Assembly (NCBI GenBank): GCA_036500205.1
Contig: DASYCK010000009.1
Coordinates: 1-64,000 of the forward strand
DNA: 64,000 nt
Direction: 5' to 3'
Source: DASYCK01 sp036500205
GTDB taxonomy: Bacteria; Myxococcota_A; Polyangia; Fen-1088
The position numbers were made by a program, and so were the translations under genes. Positions 1-7,360 of this stretch are shown here, piece after piece. The notes under the pieces were generated by a model. That model was not told the origin of the DNA, searched no databases, and was given only the letters and a program-made list of their open reading frames with translations. Every line of letters begins with the position of its first letter. Within the stretch, counting starts at the first letter, position 1.

Positions 1-558
1 GGTGTCGCAGGTCTCGTTCGCGCAGCACATCTGATTGTCAGCACCGCAGGCCGCGCCACCCGCGCCGCCCGCCGCGCCACCTCGGCCGCCAGCGCCACCG
101 CCTCCGCGACCTCCCCGTCCGCCAGCGCCGCCCATCGGTCCGGCACCACCGGTCGCCACCGGACGTCCGCCAGCGCCGCCCGTCGGTCCGGCGCCGCCGG
201 TCGCCACCGCACCGCCGCCCGCGCCGCCCTCCGGCGCTGCGCCGCCGGTCGCCACCGGATGTCCGCCCGCGCCGCCTGTCGGCCCGGCGCCGCCGCTGCC
301 GACGATCGCGCCACCGCCGCCGCCCTTGCCACCGGCGCCGCCGCCAGTCCCCGCGTGACCGCCATTGCCGGTCGTCGTGCCGCCATGACCACCGTTGCCC
401 GCGTCGACGCCGCCGTCAGACGAGCTTCCCGAGCCTCCGCAAGCGGCGAACGCGGAGATGATCCCCACGCACGACAACAAGATAATTTTTCGCGAGGCGG
501 TCGTGCTCAAGAAGGTGTTGCCAGCGGAAATTGAAAGACTGCGGCGTCGTTTGATCAT
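1..558 (-). CDS. Gly-rich surface lipoprotein, 3' end beyond the window
   Basis: The minus-strand frame is open from 558 to the window edge (186 codons, no stop), so only the N-terminal part is present. The start at 558 is preferred over an in-frame ATG at 564 because a GAGGAG ribosome site lies six bases ahead of it. The protein begins with a basic stretch, then a hydrophobic segment ending FAAC near residue 37, a lipobox. After that comes a Gly/Ala-rich linker containing a 16-residue repeat (GGAGG-x-PVATGGA-x-P). The last visible residues (CGADNQMCCANETC) suggest a Cys-rich domain follows. Such proteins are common in Myxococcota and are presumed to sit on the outer membrane. Function unknown. 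Confidence 0.8.
   Translation of the reverse strand, partial: MIKRRRSLSISAGNTFLSTTASRKIILLSCVGIISAFAACGGSGSSSDGGVDAGNGGHGGTTTGNGGHAGTGGGAGGKGGGGGAIVGSGGAGPTGGAGGHPVATGGAAPEGGAGGGAVATGGAGPTGGAGGRPVATGGAGPMGGAGGRGGRGGGGAGGRGGAAGGAGGAACGADNQMCCANETCDT
151..294. repeat. 48-bp tandem coding repeat in the lipoprotein linker
   Basis: GGTCGCCACC recurs at 151, 199 and 247, a 48-bp period, with a partial copy before 151. On the minus strand each unit encodes a 16-residue Gly/Pro/Ala segment. The in-frame period suggests expansion by slippage or recombination within the linker. Confidence 0.8.
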
Positions 559-603
559 CTGCATCTCCTCATCATTCGGACGGGGGCAATTTTTTTCGTC
601 TGA

Positions 604-738
604 CCCACGTACGTGGGAAAGACGGCCCAGGAACTTCAAGCCTTGTACCAAAATCGAACGGGCGTTACGACAAGCGCCGTCGGAGCCGAGACGATTCCCG
701 CGTTACGCGACCGTTCCTTCCGTTACGTGGCGTTACGT
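604..738. promoter_or_regulatory. Palindrome and iterated CGTTACG motif in a divergent intergenic region
   Basis: The 350-bp gap 559-908 separates the leftward lipoprotein gene from rightward gloB. It holds a perfect 14-bp palindrome, CCCACGTACGTGGG (604-617), and four direct copies of CGTTACG (663, 701, 721, 731), the last two spaced exactly 10 bp. Helical spacing plus a palindrome would suit a regulator site for one or both genes. No regulator is identified and no gene is seen in the gap. Confidence 0.4.
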
Positions 739-908
739 GCCGACGACGGCCGAATTTGACCAACGGCGCTCGTCGCTGTAACCGCGATTGCATTTCCACG
801 GTGAATGACCAATTTTCACGCGCCATGTTGCGGGTAAGTTTCCGGTGCGACCCGATCCCGTTCGTTGTCGTGGTGATTCCCGACTTTCGGGTGTAGACCG
901 ACCTCGTC

Positions 909-1649
909 ATGCTCATCATCGAACCGATCTCCTGCTTGAGTGACAACTACGCTTATCTGATTCACGCGGAGGGCGAGACCGACGCCGTGGTCGTCGATCC
1001 CTCCGAAGAGGCGCCCGTTGCGGCCGCGCTGGCGAAGGCGGGCCTCGTGTTGCGGGGAATCCTCGCCACGCACCACCACCATGATCACGTGGGCGGCATC
1101 GTGGCCCTGGCGGCCTCCGCCGCGGCGCCGGTCTGGGTGGCGGCTCACGCGCAGGATCGCGGGCGCGTTCCTGGTCAGACCGTCTTCGTCGACGTACCCG
1201 AAGGGCAACTGACGGCGACCGGGCTGGCGATCGGGGGCGTCCCCCTGCTGGCGATGCACATCCCCGGGCACACGCGCGCCGCCATCGCCTGGGCCCTGGC
1301 GGGCCCGGACGGGGCGCCGACCGACATCTTCACGGGGGATACCCTGTTCGGCGCCGGCTGTGGACGGCTTTTCGAGGGAACGCCGGCGCAGATGTTCAGC
1401 AGCCTGCGCGCGCTCACCGCCCCAGCCCCCGGAACGCGCTTGTGGTTCGGCCACGAGTACACGGCCTCCAACCTGCGCTTCGCGGCCAGCGTCGAGCCGG
1501 ACAACGGCTCCGTGGCGGCGCGGCAGCAGGGTGTCGCGGGGGCGACCACGCCGACGACCGTCGGTCTCGAGCGTGACACCAACCCCTTCGTGCGGTCCGC
1601 ATCGGTCGAGGAGCTGGCTGCCCGACGGAAGGCCAAGGACACATTTTGA
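909..1649 (+). CDS. gloB: Hydroxyacylglutathione hydrolase (glyoxalase II)
   Basis: This 246-residue metallo-beta-lactamase-fold enzyme should hydrolyse S-lactoylglutathione to lactate and glutathione, the second step of methylglyoxal detoxification, in the cytoplasm. The metal site THHHHDH is at residues 54-60. Further ligands are visible in HIPGHT, in DTLFGAGCGR and in FGHEY. The C-terminal half carries NPFVR and a basic tail typical of glyoxalase II substrate binding, which separates it from generic beta-lactamase-fold hydrolases. The length is close to the usual 250. It stands alone upstream of the sulfate-activation genes, with 169 bp to cysD, so a shared transcript is possible but not evident. 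Confidence 0.88.
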   Translation: MLIIEPISCLSDNYAYLIHAEGETDAVVVDPSEEAPVAAALAKAGLVLRGILATHHHHDHVGGIVALAASAAAPVWVAAHAQDRGRVPGQTVFVDVPEGQLTATGLAIGGVPLLAMHIPGHTRAAIAWALAGPDGAPTDIFTGDTLFGAGCGRLFEGTPAQMFSSLRALTAPAPGTRLWFGHEYTASNLRFAASVEPDNGSVAARQQGVAGATTPTTVGLERDTNPFVRSASVEELAARRKAKDTF

Positions 1650-1818
1650 TTTCTCCGGAATCCGCCGCCCGGGCTGACGTCATGCGAAAAATCCATCAAC
1701 CGAAATGCGCCCTCGGATCACTGTGTACGGCGGTGCCACCCGTCACATATGCTGTTCGCCTGGCCCTCAAGGCGGTAAATCCTTCCAAGCCCTCGATTTC
1801 GCCCCGTTTTTACCGACG

Positions 1819-2718
1819 ATGAATCTCACGCATTTGCATCGGCTCGAGGCCGAAAGCATTCACATCATGCGAGAGGTGCTCGCCGAGACTGAAAAGCCGG
1901 TGATGCTGTACTCCATCGGCAAGGACAGCTCGGTGATGCTCCATCTCGCCAAGAAGGCCTTCTACCCGGCGGTCCCACCGTTCCCGCTCATGCACGTGGA
2001 TACCACCTGGAAGTTCCGCGACATGTACGCGATGCGCGACCGGGTGGCCGCGGAGTCGGGCATGGATCTGATCGTCCACGTCAATCCGGAAGCGGTCGCG
2101 AAGGGGATCAACCCCTTCACGCACGGCTCGGCCGTCCACACGGACACCTGGAAGACGCAAGGCCTGAAGCAGGCGCTCGACAAGTATCGCTTCGACGCGG
2201 CCTTCGGCGGCGGACGGCGCGACGAGGAGAAGTCGCGCGCGAAGGAGCGCGTGCTGTCGTTCCGCACCACCGCTCACCGCTGGGATCCCAAGAACCAGCG
2301 CCCGGAGCTGTGGCGGCTCTACAACGCCCGCAAGCACAAGGGCGAGTCGATCCGGGTGTTCCCGCTGTCGAACTGGACCGAGCTGGACGTCTGGCAGTAT
2401 GTCTACCTCGAGAAGATTCCGATTGTCCCGCTGTACTTCAGCGCCTTGCGCCCGGTCGTGCAGCGCGAAGGCACCCTGATCATGGTGGACGACGACCGGA
2501 TGCCGCTGCGTCCCGGCGAGACTCCCATGATGAAGAAGGTCCGCTTTCGCACCCTGGGCTGTTATCCGCTGAGCGGCGCCGTCGAATCGACGGCTGAGAC
2601 GCTGCCGGAGATCATCGAGGAGATGATCCGGGCCCGCACCTCGGAGCGCGAAGGGCGCATGATCGATCACGACGGGGCCGCTTCGATGGAGTTGAAGAAG
2701 CAGGAGGGGTACTTCTAG
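1819..2718 (+). CDS. cysD: Sulfate adenylyltransferase small subunit
   Basis: CysD is the catalytic subunit of ATP sulfurylase and makes adenosine 5'-phosphosulfate (APS) from ATP and sulfate. The frame is open further upstream, but the start at 1819 gives MNLTHLHRLEAESIHIMREV, the standard family N-terminus, and a 299-residue protein of normal length. The PP-loop is SIGKDSSV at residues 32-39, and FGGGRRDEEKSRAKER, which contacts the nucleotide in this family, lies in the middle. The C-terminus keeps the usual YPLSGA and KKQEGYF. It is followed after 64 bp by the CysN-CysC fusion, its GTPase partner. Confidence 0.96.
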   Translation: MNLTHLHRLEAESIHIMREVLAETEKPVMLYSIGKDSSVMLHLAKKAFYPAVPPFPLMHVDTTWKFRDMYAMRDRVAAESGMDLIVHVNPEAVAKGINPFTHGSAVHTDTWKTQGLKQALDKYRFDAAFGGGRRDEEKSRAKERVLSFRTTAHRWDPKNQRPELWRLYNARKHKGESIRVFPLSNWTELDVWQYVYLEKIPIVPLYFSALRPVVQREGTLIMVDDDRMPLRPGETPMMKKVRFRTLGCYPLSGAVESTAETLPEIIEEMIRARTSEREGRMIDHDGAASMELKKQEGYF

Positions 2719-2782
2719 TGCCATCCCTCCTCGCCCTCTCGGTCCGTCTCGCCATTTCAGTCCGGCTGGCCAGGACCTCGCG

Positions 2783-4708
2783 ATGACCGACACCCGCACG
2801 GAGGAAGCTGCCGTAACCGACGCGAACATCCGGCTGCGCGTCCGCAAGAGCATGCTTCGCTTCAACACCTGTGGAAGCGTCGACGACGGCAAGAGCACGC
2901 TCATCGGCCGTCTGCTTTTCGAATCCAAGGCGCTGTTCGACGATCAGCTGGCCGCGCTGGCCGCCGACTCGAAGCGGGTGGGAACGCGCCCGGGCGAGCT
3001 CGACTACGCCCTCTTGCTCGACGGTCTCTCGGCGGAGCGCGAGCAGGGGATCACGATCGACGTCGCCTACCGCTTCTTCTCCACCGAGAAGCGAAACTTC
3101 ATCGTCGCCGACACGCCCGGCCATGAGCAGTACACGCGCAACATGGTCACCGGCGCGTCGACCGCCGACCTGAGCGTCATCCTGGTCGACGCCCGCAAGG
3201 GGATGCTGACGCAGACGCGACGACACAGCTTCCTCGTCTCGTTGCTGGGGATCAGGCACGTGGTCCTGGTGGTCAACAAGATGGATCTCGTGGACCACTC
3301 CGAGTCCACCTTCCGCGCCATCGAGACCGAGTACCGGAAGTTCGCCGCCGACCTGGGGCTCCCCACCGTCACCTGCATCCCCATCTCCGCTGTGAACGGC
3401 GACAACATCACCACGCTGTCCCCCGCCACCCCCTGGTACACGGGCCCCACCCTGATGGGCCTGCTCGACAACGTCGAGGTCGACGACAGCCGCCTGCGCG
3501 AGCAGCCGCTGCGTCTGCCGGTCCAGTGGGTGAACCGCGTGAACCACGACGTGCGCAGCCTCGACTTCCGTGGCTACGCCGGCACCCTGGTGGCGGGCCG
3601 GATTCACAAGGGGGACGCCATCCGCGTTCAGCCTTCGGGCCGCACCAGCAAGGTGGCCCGCATCGTCACCTACGACGGTGATCTGGAACAGGCCATCGTC
3701 GGGCAGTCGATCACGATCACCCTCGAGGACGAGGTGGACATCTCCCGCGGCGATCTGATCGTCCGCGCCGACGAGCCCGCCGAGGTCTCGGATCAGTTCG
3801 AGGCCAGCGTGGTGTGGATGAACGAAGCGGCGCTGCTGCCGGGGCGCAGCTATCTGATGAAGATCGGCACCAAGACCGTCACCGCGACCATCGCCCCGCT
3901 GAAGTACAAGATCAACGTCAACAACCTGCAGCATCTGGCGGCCGCCACGCTCGAGCTGAACGAGATCGGCATCGTGAACCTGCAGCTCGATCGCGCCATC
4001 GCCTTCGATCCGTATCAGGTCAACCGCGACACGGGCGGCTTCATCTTGATCGATCGCATGTCCAACGACACCGTGGGCGCGGGTATGCTTCGCTTCGCTT
4101 TGCGACGCGCGCAGAATGTCCACTGGCAGGCGCTGGATGTGAACAAGGCGGCGCGGTCGCACATCAAGGGGCAGAAGGCGTGCGTGCTCTGGTACACCGG
4201 CCTCTCCGGGGCGGGCAAGTCGACCATCGCCAACCTGGTCGACAAGAAGCTGCACAGCATGAAGCGGCACACCTACCTGCTCGACGGCGACAACGTCCGG
4301 CACGGCCTCAACAAGGACCTGGGCTTCACCGACGTCGACCGGGTCGAGAACATTCGCCGTATCGCGGAGGTGGCGAAGCTGATGGTCGACGCCGGGCTGA
4401 TCGTCAGCACCGCCTTCATCTCCCCCTTCCGCACCGAGCGGCATACGGCGCGGGCCCTCATGGGCGAGGGGGAGTTCGTGGAGATCTACGTCGACACACC
4501 GCTCGGCGTCGCCGAACAGCGAGATCCCAAGGGCCTGTACAAGAAGGCGCGCCGGGGTGACCTGAAGAACTTCACCGGTATAGACTCCCCCTACGAGTTC
4601 CCCGAGAACCCCGAGATTCGGGTCGATACCACCGCCTCTTCTCCCGAGGAAGCGGCCCAGGCCATCGTGGACTATCTTCAAAATCGAGGCTATTTCCAGG
4701 ACAACTGA
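2783..4708 (+). CDS. cysNC: Bifunctional sulfate adenylyltransferase large subunit / APS kinase
   Basis: This 641-residue fusion joins CysN, the GTPase that drives APS synthesis, to CysC, which phosphorylates APS to PAPS. The EF-Tu-like GTPase motifs are GSVDDGKST (31-39), DTPGHEQ (110-116) and NKMD (165-168). Beta-barrel domains follow to about residue 450. The APS kinase P-loop GLSGAGKS is at 473-480, followed by DGDNVRHGL and a C-terminal region with FTGID. All key motifs are intact in both halves. CysN-CysC fusions are known in several proteobacterial groups (also called NodQ) and channel APS to PAPS. It lies between cysD and the DHH phosphoesterase gene. Confidence 0.96.
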   Translation: MTDTRTEEAAVTDANIRLRVRKSMLRFNTCGSVDDGKSTLIGRLLFESKALFDDQLAALAADSKRVGTRPGELDYALLLDGLSAEREQGITIDVAYRFFSTEKRNFIVADTPGHEQYTRNMVTGASTADLSVILVDARKGMLTQTRRHSFLVSLLGIRHVVLVVNKMDLVDHSESTFRAIETEYRKFAADLGLPTVTCIPISAVNGDNITTLSPATPWYTGPTLMGLLDNVEVDDSRLREQPLRLPVQWVNRVNHDVRSLDFRGYAGTLVAGRIHKGDAIRVQPSGRTSKVARIVTYDGDLEQAIVGQSITITLEDEVDISRGDLIVRADEPAEVSDQFEASVVWMNEAALLPGRSYLMKIGTKTVTATIAPLKYKINVNNLQHLAAATLELNEIGIVNLQLDRAIAFDPYQVNRDTGGFILIDRMSNDTVGAGMLRFALRRAQNVHWQALDVNKAARSHIKGQKACVLWYTGLSGAGKSTIANLVDKKLHSMKRHTYLLDGDNVRHGLNKDLGFTDVDRVENIRRIAEVAKLMVDAGLIVSTAFISPFRTERHTARALMGEGEFVEIYVDTPLGVAEQRDPKGLYKKARRGDLKNFTGIDSPYEFPENPEIRVDTTASSPEEAAQAIVDYLQNRGYFQDN

Positions 4709-4780
4709 AGGACGGCGGAGGGCGGTCCGCGCCGTCCCCCCCGCTGGTCTTCTGGCGATCTCGGCATTTCCCGTCGACGC

Positions 4781-5761
4781 ATGACGCGCATTTACATCTT
4801 CAACGGCGATGCCGATGGTCTCTGTGGCCTGCAACAGCTGCGGCTGGCGGAGGCGAAGGAGCGCGCCGACGGCACCCCGGAGACGCTCGTCACCGGGGTC
4901 AAGCGGGACATCGCGCTGCTGGCCCGTGTGACCGCGGCGCCGGACGATCAGTGCACGGTGCTGGACATCTCACTCGACGTGAACCGCGCCGGGCTGCTGG
5001 CGCTGCTGGCCAGCGGCGCGTCGGTTCGCTACTTCGATCATCACTTCGCGGGTGAGATCCCACCTCACGCGAACCTCGACGCGCACATCGATCTCAGCCC
5101 GAACGTCTGCACGAGTCTGCTCGTCGATCGATATCTCCACGGCAGCATGCGGCCGTGGGCCATCGTGGGGGCCTTCGGGGACAGCATGGTCGAGGAAGCG
5201 CGGGCCCTGGCGCAGGCGGCCGGGATCACGCCGCAGGCAGCCGAGGTGCTGAACCAGCTGGGGCTGGCCATCAACTACAACGCCTACGGTGAAACGCTGG
5301 CCGATCTGCACGTGGCGCCTGCTGCACTGGCGGCGGAGATGCTTCCCTTCGCGGACCCGCTGGAATTCGCGGCCCGCTCGGAGACCTATCGTCGCCTCGC
5401 CGAGGGATTTCGCGCGGACATGGACCTGGCGCGGCGGCTCGAGCCGGCGCGGAAGACGGCGGGCGCCATCCAGTTCCTGTTGCCCGACGCGGCCTGGGCG
5501 CGGCGAGCCAGCGGTACCCTGGCGAATGACCTGGCGAAGGCCCACGGCGGCAGCGCGCTGGCCATCATTTCGCCGAAGACCGACGGCGGCTATCTGGTCT
5601 CCGTGCGCGTGCCCCGCGACTGCCCCACCTCGGCGGAGGAGTTCTGTCGCCGTTTCCCCACCGGAGGGGGGCGGCGGACGGCGGCCGGGGTGAACCACCT
5701 GCCGACCGAGGGGCTGGAGGCCTTTTCGTCGGCGTTCGAGGAACAATTCCGCGCCGGCTGA
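4781..5761 (+). CDS. DHH-superfamily phosphoesterase, candidate PAP phosphatase
   Basis: The 326-residue protein shows the metal motifs of DHH phosphoesterases: FNGDADGLC (7-15), LDIS (61-64) and FDHH (85-88). A C-terminal segment, GGGRRTAAGVNHLP, resembles the glycine-rich DHHA1 substrate motif. The superfamily includes RecJ nucleases and NrnA-type enzymes that degrade short RNAs and dephosphorylate 3'-phosphoadenosine 5'-phosphate (PAP). Its position between the PAPS-making fusion and a PAPS-using sulfotransferase makes PAP removal an attractive role. This is inference from context; a general oligonucleotidase or another phosphoesterase is possible. It is 72 bp after cysNC and 25 bp before the sulfotransferase gene. 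Confidence 0.7.
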   Translation: MTRIYIFNGDADGLCGLQQLRLAEAKERADGTPETLVTGVKRDIALLARVTAAPDDQCTVLDISLDVNRAGLLALLASGASVRYFDHHFAGEIPPHANLDAHIDLSPNVCTSLLVDRYLHGSMRPWAIVGAFGDSMVEEARALAQAAGITPQAAEVLNQLGLAINYNAYGETLADLHVAPAALAAEMLPFADPLEFAARSETYRRLAEGFRADMDLARRLEPARKTAGAIQFLLPDAAWARRASGTLANDLAKAHGGSALAIISPKTDGGYLVSVRVPRDCPTSAEEFCRRFPTGGGRRTAAGVNHLPTEGLEAFSSAFEEQFRAG

Positions 5762-5786
5762 GCCGCGCGCGTGAACGGAGCTCGCC

Positions 5787-6914
5787 ATGGACAGCATCTT
5801 TTCCAGAATGGGTCACGTCTACCGCGTCCTGCGGCGGACCTTTCACGTCCGCGTGGCGCCGCTGTTCGTCGCGGTCGTCTTCAGCCTGCTGCGGACCATC
5901 GTCGCCATCGGCATGGCACTCGACAACGTGTTCTTCCCCCGGCTGCGCCGGGTGCGCGCCAACCGCCCCATCGTGCTGGTCGGCAATCCCCGCACCGGCA
6001 CGACGTTCTTGCAGCGCTTCCTGGCCGACGAAGGCTTCGGCTCGGGGATGGAGCTGTTCCTGATGCTCTACCCGTCGCTCGTCTTTCAGAAGCTGCTGAA
6101 GCCCTTCATGCCGTTGCTCGAGAAGCTGAGCCCCGCCAAGTTCCACTCGACGGAGGCCCATCAGACGAGCTTGACGTCGGTGGAGACCGACGACGTGGCG
6201 GTGCTGTTCCGCTATCTGGACGGCTTCTTTCTCTACGGATTTTTCCTGTCGTTCGACGAGGAGGATCGCCTCCCCTGGTTCGATCCGCGCGTCCGCGACA
6301 CCTCGAAGCGCGACATGGCCTGGCTGGACGCCATCTGGCGGCGCAGCCTGGTGTTGCACAAGGCCGATCGCAACATCGCCAAGCTTTTCTCGCTGGCGGT
6401 TCGTCTGCCGCAGTTCCTCGAACGCTTCCCCGAGGCGCAGATCCTGTACATGGCGCGCGATCCGCTGTCGATCATCCCCAGCGCCATGAGCCTGGTGATC
6501 GGCGTGCTCGATCGCGCGTTCGGGTTCTGGTCACTGCCGGAAGCGAAGCGCAAGCGCTGGCTCGACCGCATGTACAAGGCCTGGGTGCTGTTGCTGCAGA
6601 AGTTCCACGAGGACTGGACCAGCGGCGCCATCGACAAGAAGCGCGTCTTCATCGTGCGTTACGACCGGATGATGATGGACTTCGAGGGGCTGATGGACGA
6701 GATGTGCAGTTTCCTCGGCCACGAGATGACCCCGGCGCTGCGCGCGACCATCAGCAAGCGGGGCGAGAAGCAGCGCAAGTACGAGTCGGAGCACCGCTAC
6801 GATCTCGAGAAGTTCGGTCTGACCGAGGAGCAGGTCCGGCGCGACTGCGCCTTCTTCTACGAGACGTTCCTGCCGCCGCTCGAGTTCCCGAAGGCCGCCG
6901 GAAAGAGCGCCTGA
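5787..6914 (+). CDS. PAPS-dependent sulfotransferase, membrane-anchored
   Basis: The 375-residue protein has the 5'-phosphosulfate-binding loop LVGNPRTGTTFLQRFL (64-79), with the conserved Arg-Thr-Gly-Thr-Thr core, and a likely 3'-phosphate-binding strand-helix at MARDPLSIIPSAM (222-234). A hydrophobic segment near residues 23-47 suggests a membrane anchor or lipid association. It should move sulfate from PAPS to a hydroxyl or amine of a lipid, glycan or other small molecule. The acceptor cannot be read from the sequence. It is the last gene of the cysD-cysNC-DHH row and its 3' end overlaps a small convergent gene by 58 bp. Confidence 0.85.
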   Translation: MDSIFSRMGHVYRVLRRTFHVRVAPLFVAVVFSLLRTIVAIGMALDNVFFPRLRRVRANRPIVLVGNPRTGTTFLQRFLADEGFGSGMELFLMLYPSLVFQKLLKPFMPLLEKLSPAKFHSTEAHQTSLTSVETDDVAVLFRYLDGFFLYGFFLSFDEEDRLPWFDPRVRDTSKRDMAWLDAIWRRSLVLHKADRNIAKLFSLAVRLPQFLERFPEAQILYMARDPLSIIPSAMSLVIGVLDRAFGFWSLPEAKRKRWLDRMYKAWVLLLQKFHEDWTSGAIDKKRVFIVRYDRMMMDFEGLMDEMCSFLGHEMTPALRATISKRGEKQRKYESEHRYDLEKFGLTEEQVRRDCAFFYETFLPPLEFPKAAGKSA

Positions 6915-7147
6915 TCGAAGCGGGGTCGGGCCATGCGCAGGTAGGCATGGCGATCTTTCAGCTTGATGGTGCGAAGGACCAGCGCCAGCACGACGGCAGG
7001 CGAAAGCACCAGCGCCGCCAGGAGGGACAGGGCCACCAGCAGGCGCGGCGCCCCGATCCAGAGGGACACAATCGCCGTTCCCAGCAGGGCCGGTAGCGCG
7101 AGGGGCGTCCCCGCGCGCACGAGGTTTCTCACGTTCACGTTTGGCAT
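6857..7147 (-). CDS. Small two-helix membrane protein
   Basis: A 96-residue minus-strand gene begins at ATG 7147 with AAAAGG just ahead of it; the frame also opens at 7198, but the added residues look unlike a protein start. Codon third positions are strongly G/C, as expected for a real gene here. Two hydrophobic helices (about residues 11-28 and 32-53) are followed by a basic tail. It converges on the sulfotransferase gene and overlaps its last 58 bases. No family is recognised; function unknown. Confidence 0.55.
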   Translation of the reverse strand: MPNVNVRNLVRAGTPLALPALLGTAIVSLWIGAPRLLVALSLLAALVLSPAVVLALVLRTIKLKDRHAYLRMARPRFDQALFPAAFGNSSGGRNVS

Positions 7148-7360
7148 GACCTTTTGTCTATCATACAGGACAAGCGTCTTCAAACATTTCTTGGCCACAT
7201 GGCCCTTCGCAAACGGCTATGTTTTTGGGGGTACATGTCCTCGAAAGAAGAGCGATGTCCCACCGAAGAGCGATCGCCATCACGTTTTTTTCGATCAATT
7301 TTGACGAAGGGGCACGGCGCGATGGCCCCAATGGCGTCACGAACCGGAGGACGATCACAA

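Noticed and set aside
35..358. Plus-strand Pro/Ala-rich open frame at the left edge
   Set aside because: It is the antisense of the Gly-rich lipoprotein repeat. The minus strand has a ribosome site, signal peptide and lipobox.
2612..4834. 740-codon minus-strand frame opposite cysNC
   Set aside because: GC-rich codon bias keeps antisense frames open. The plus strand encodes a protein with every CysN and CysC motif.
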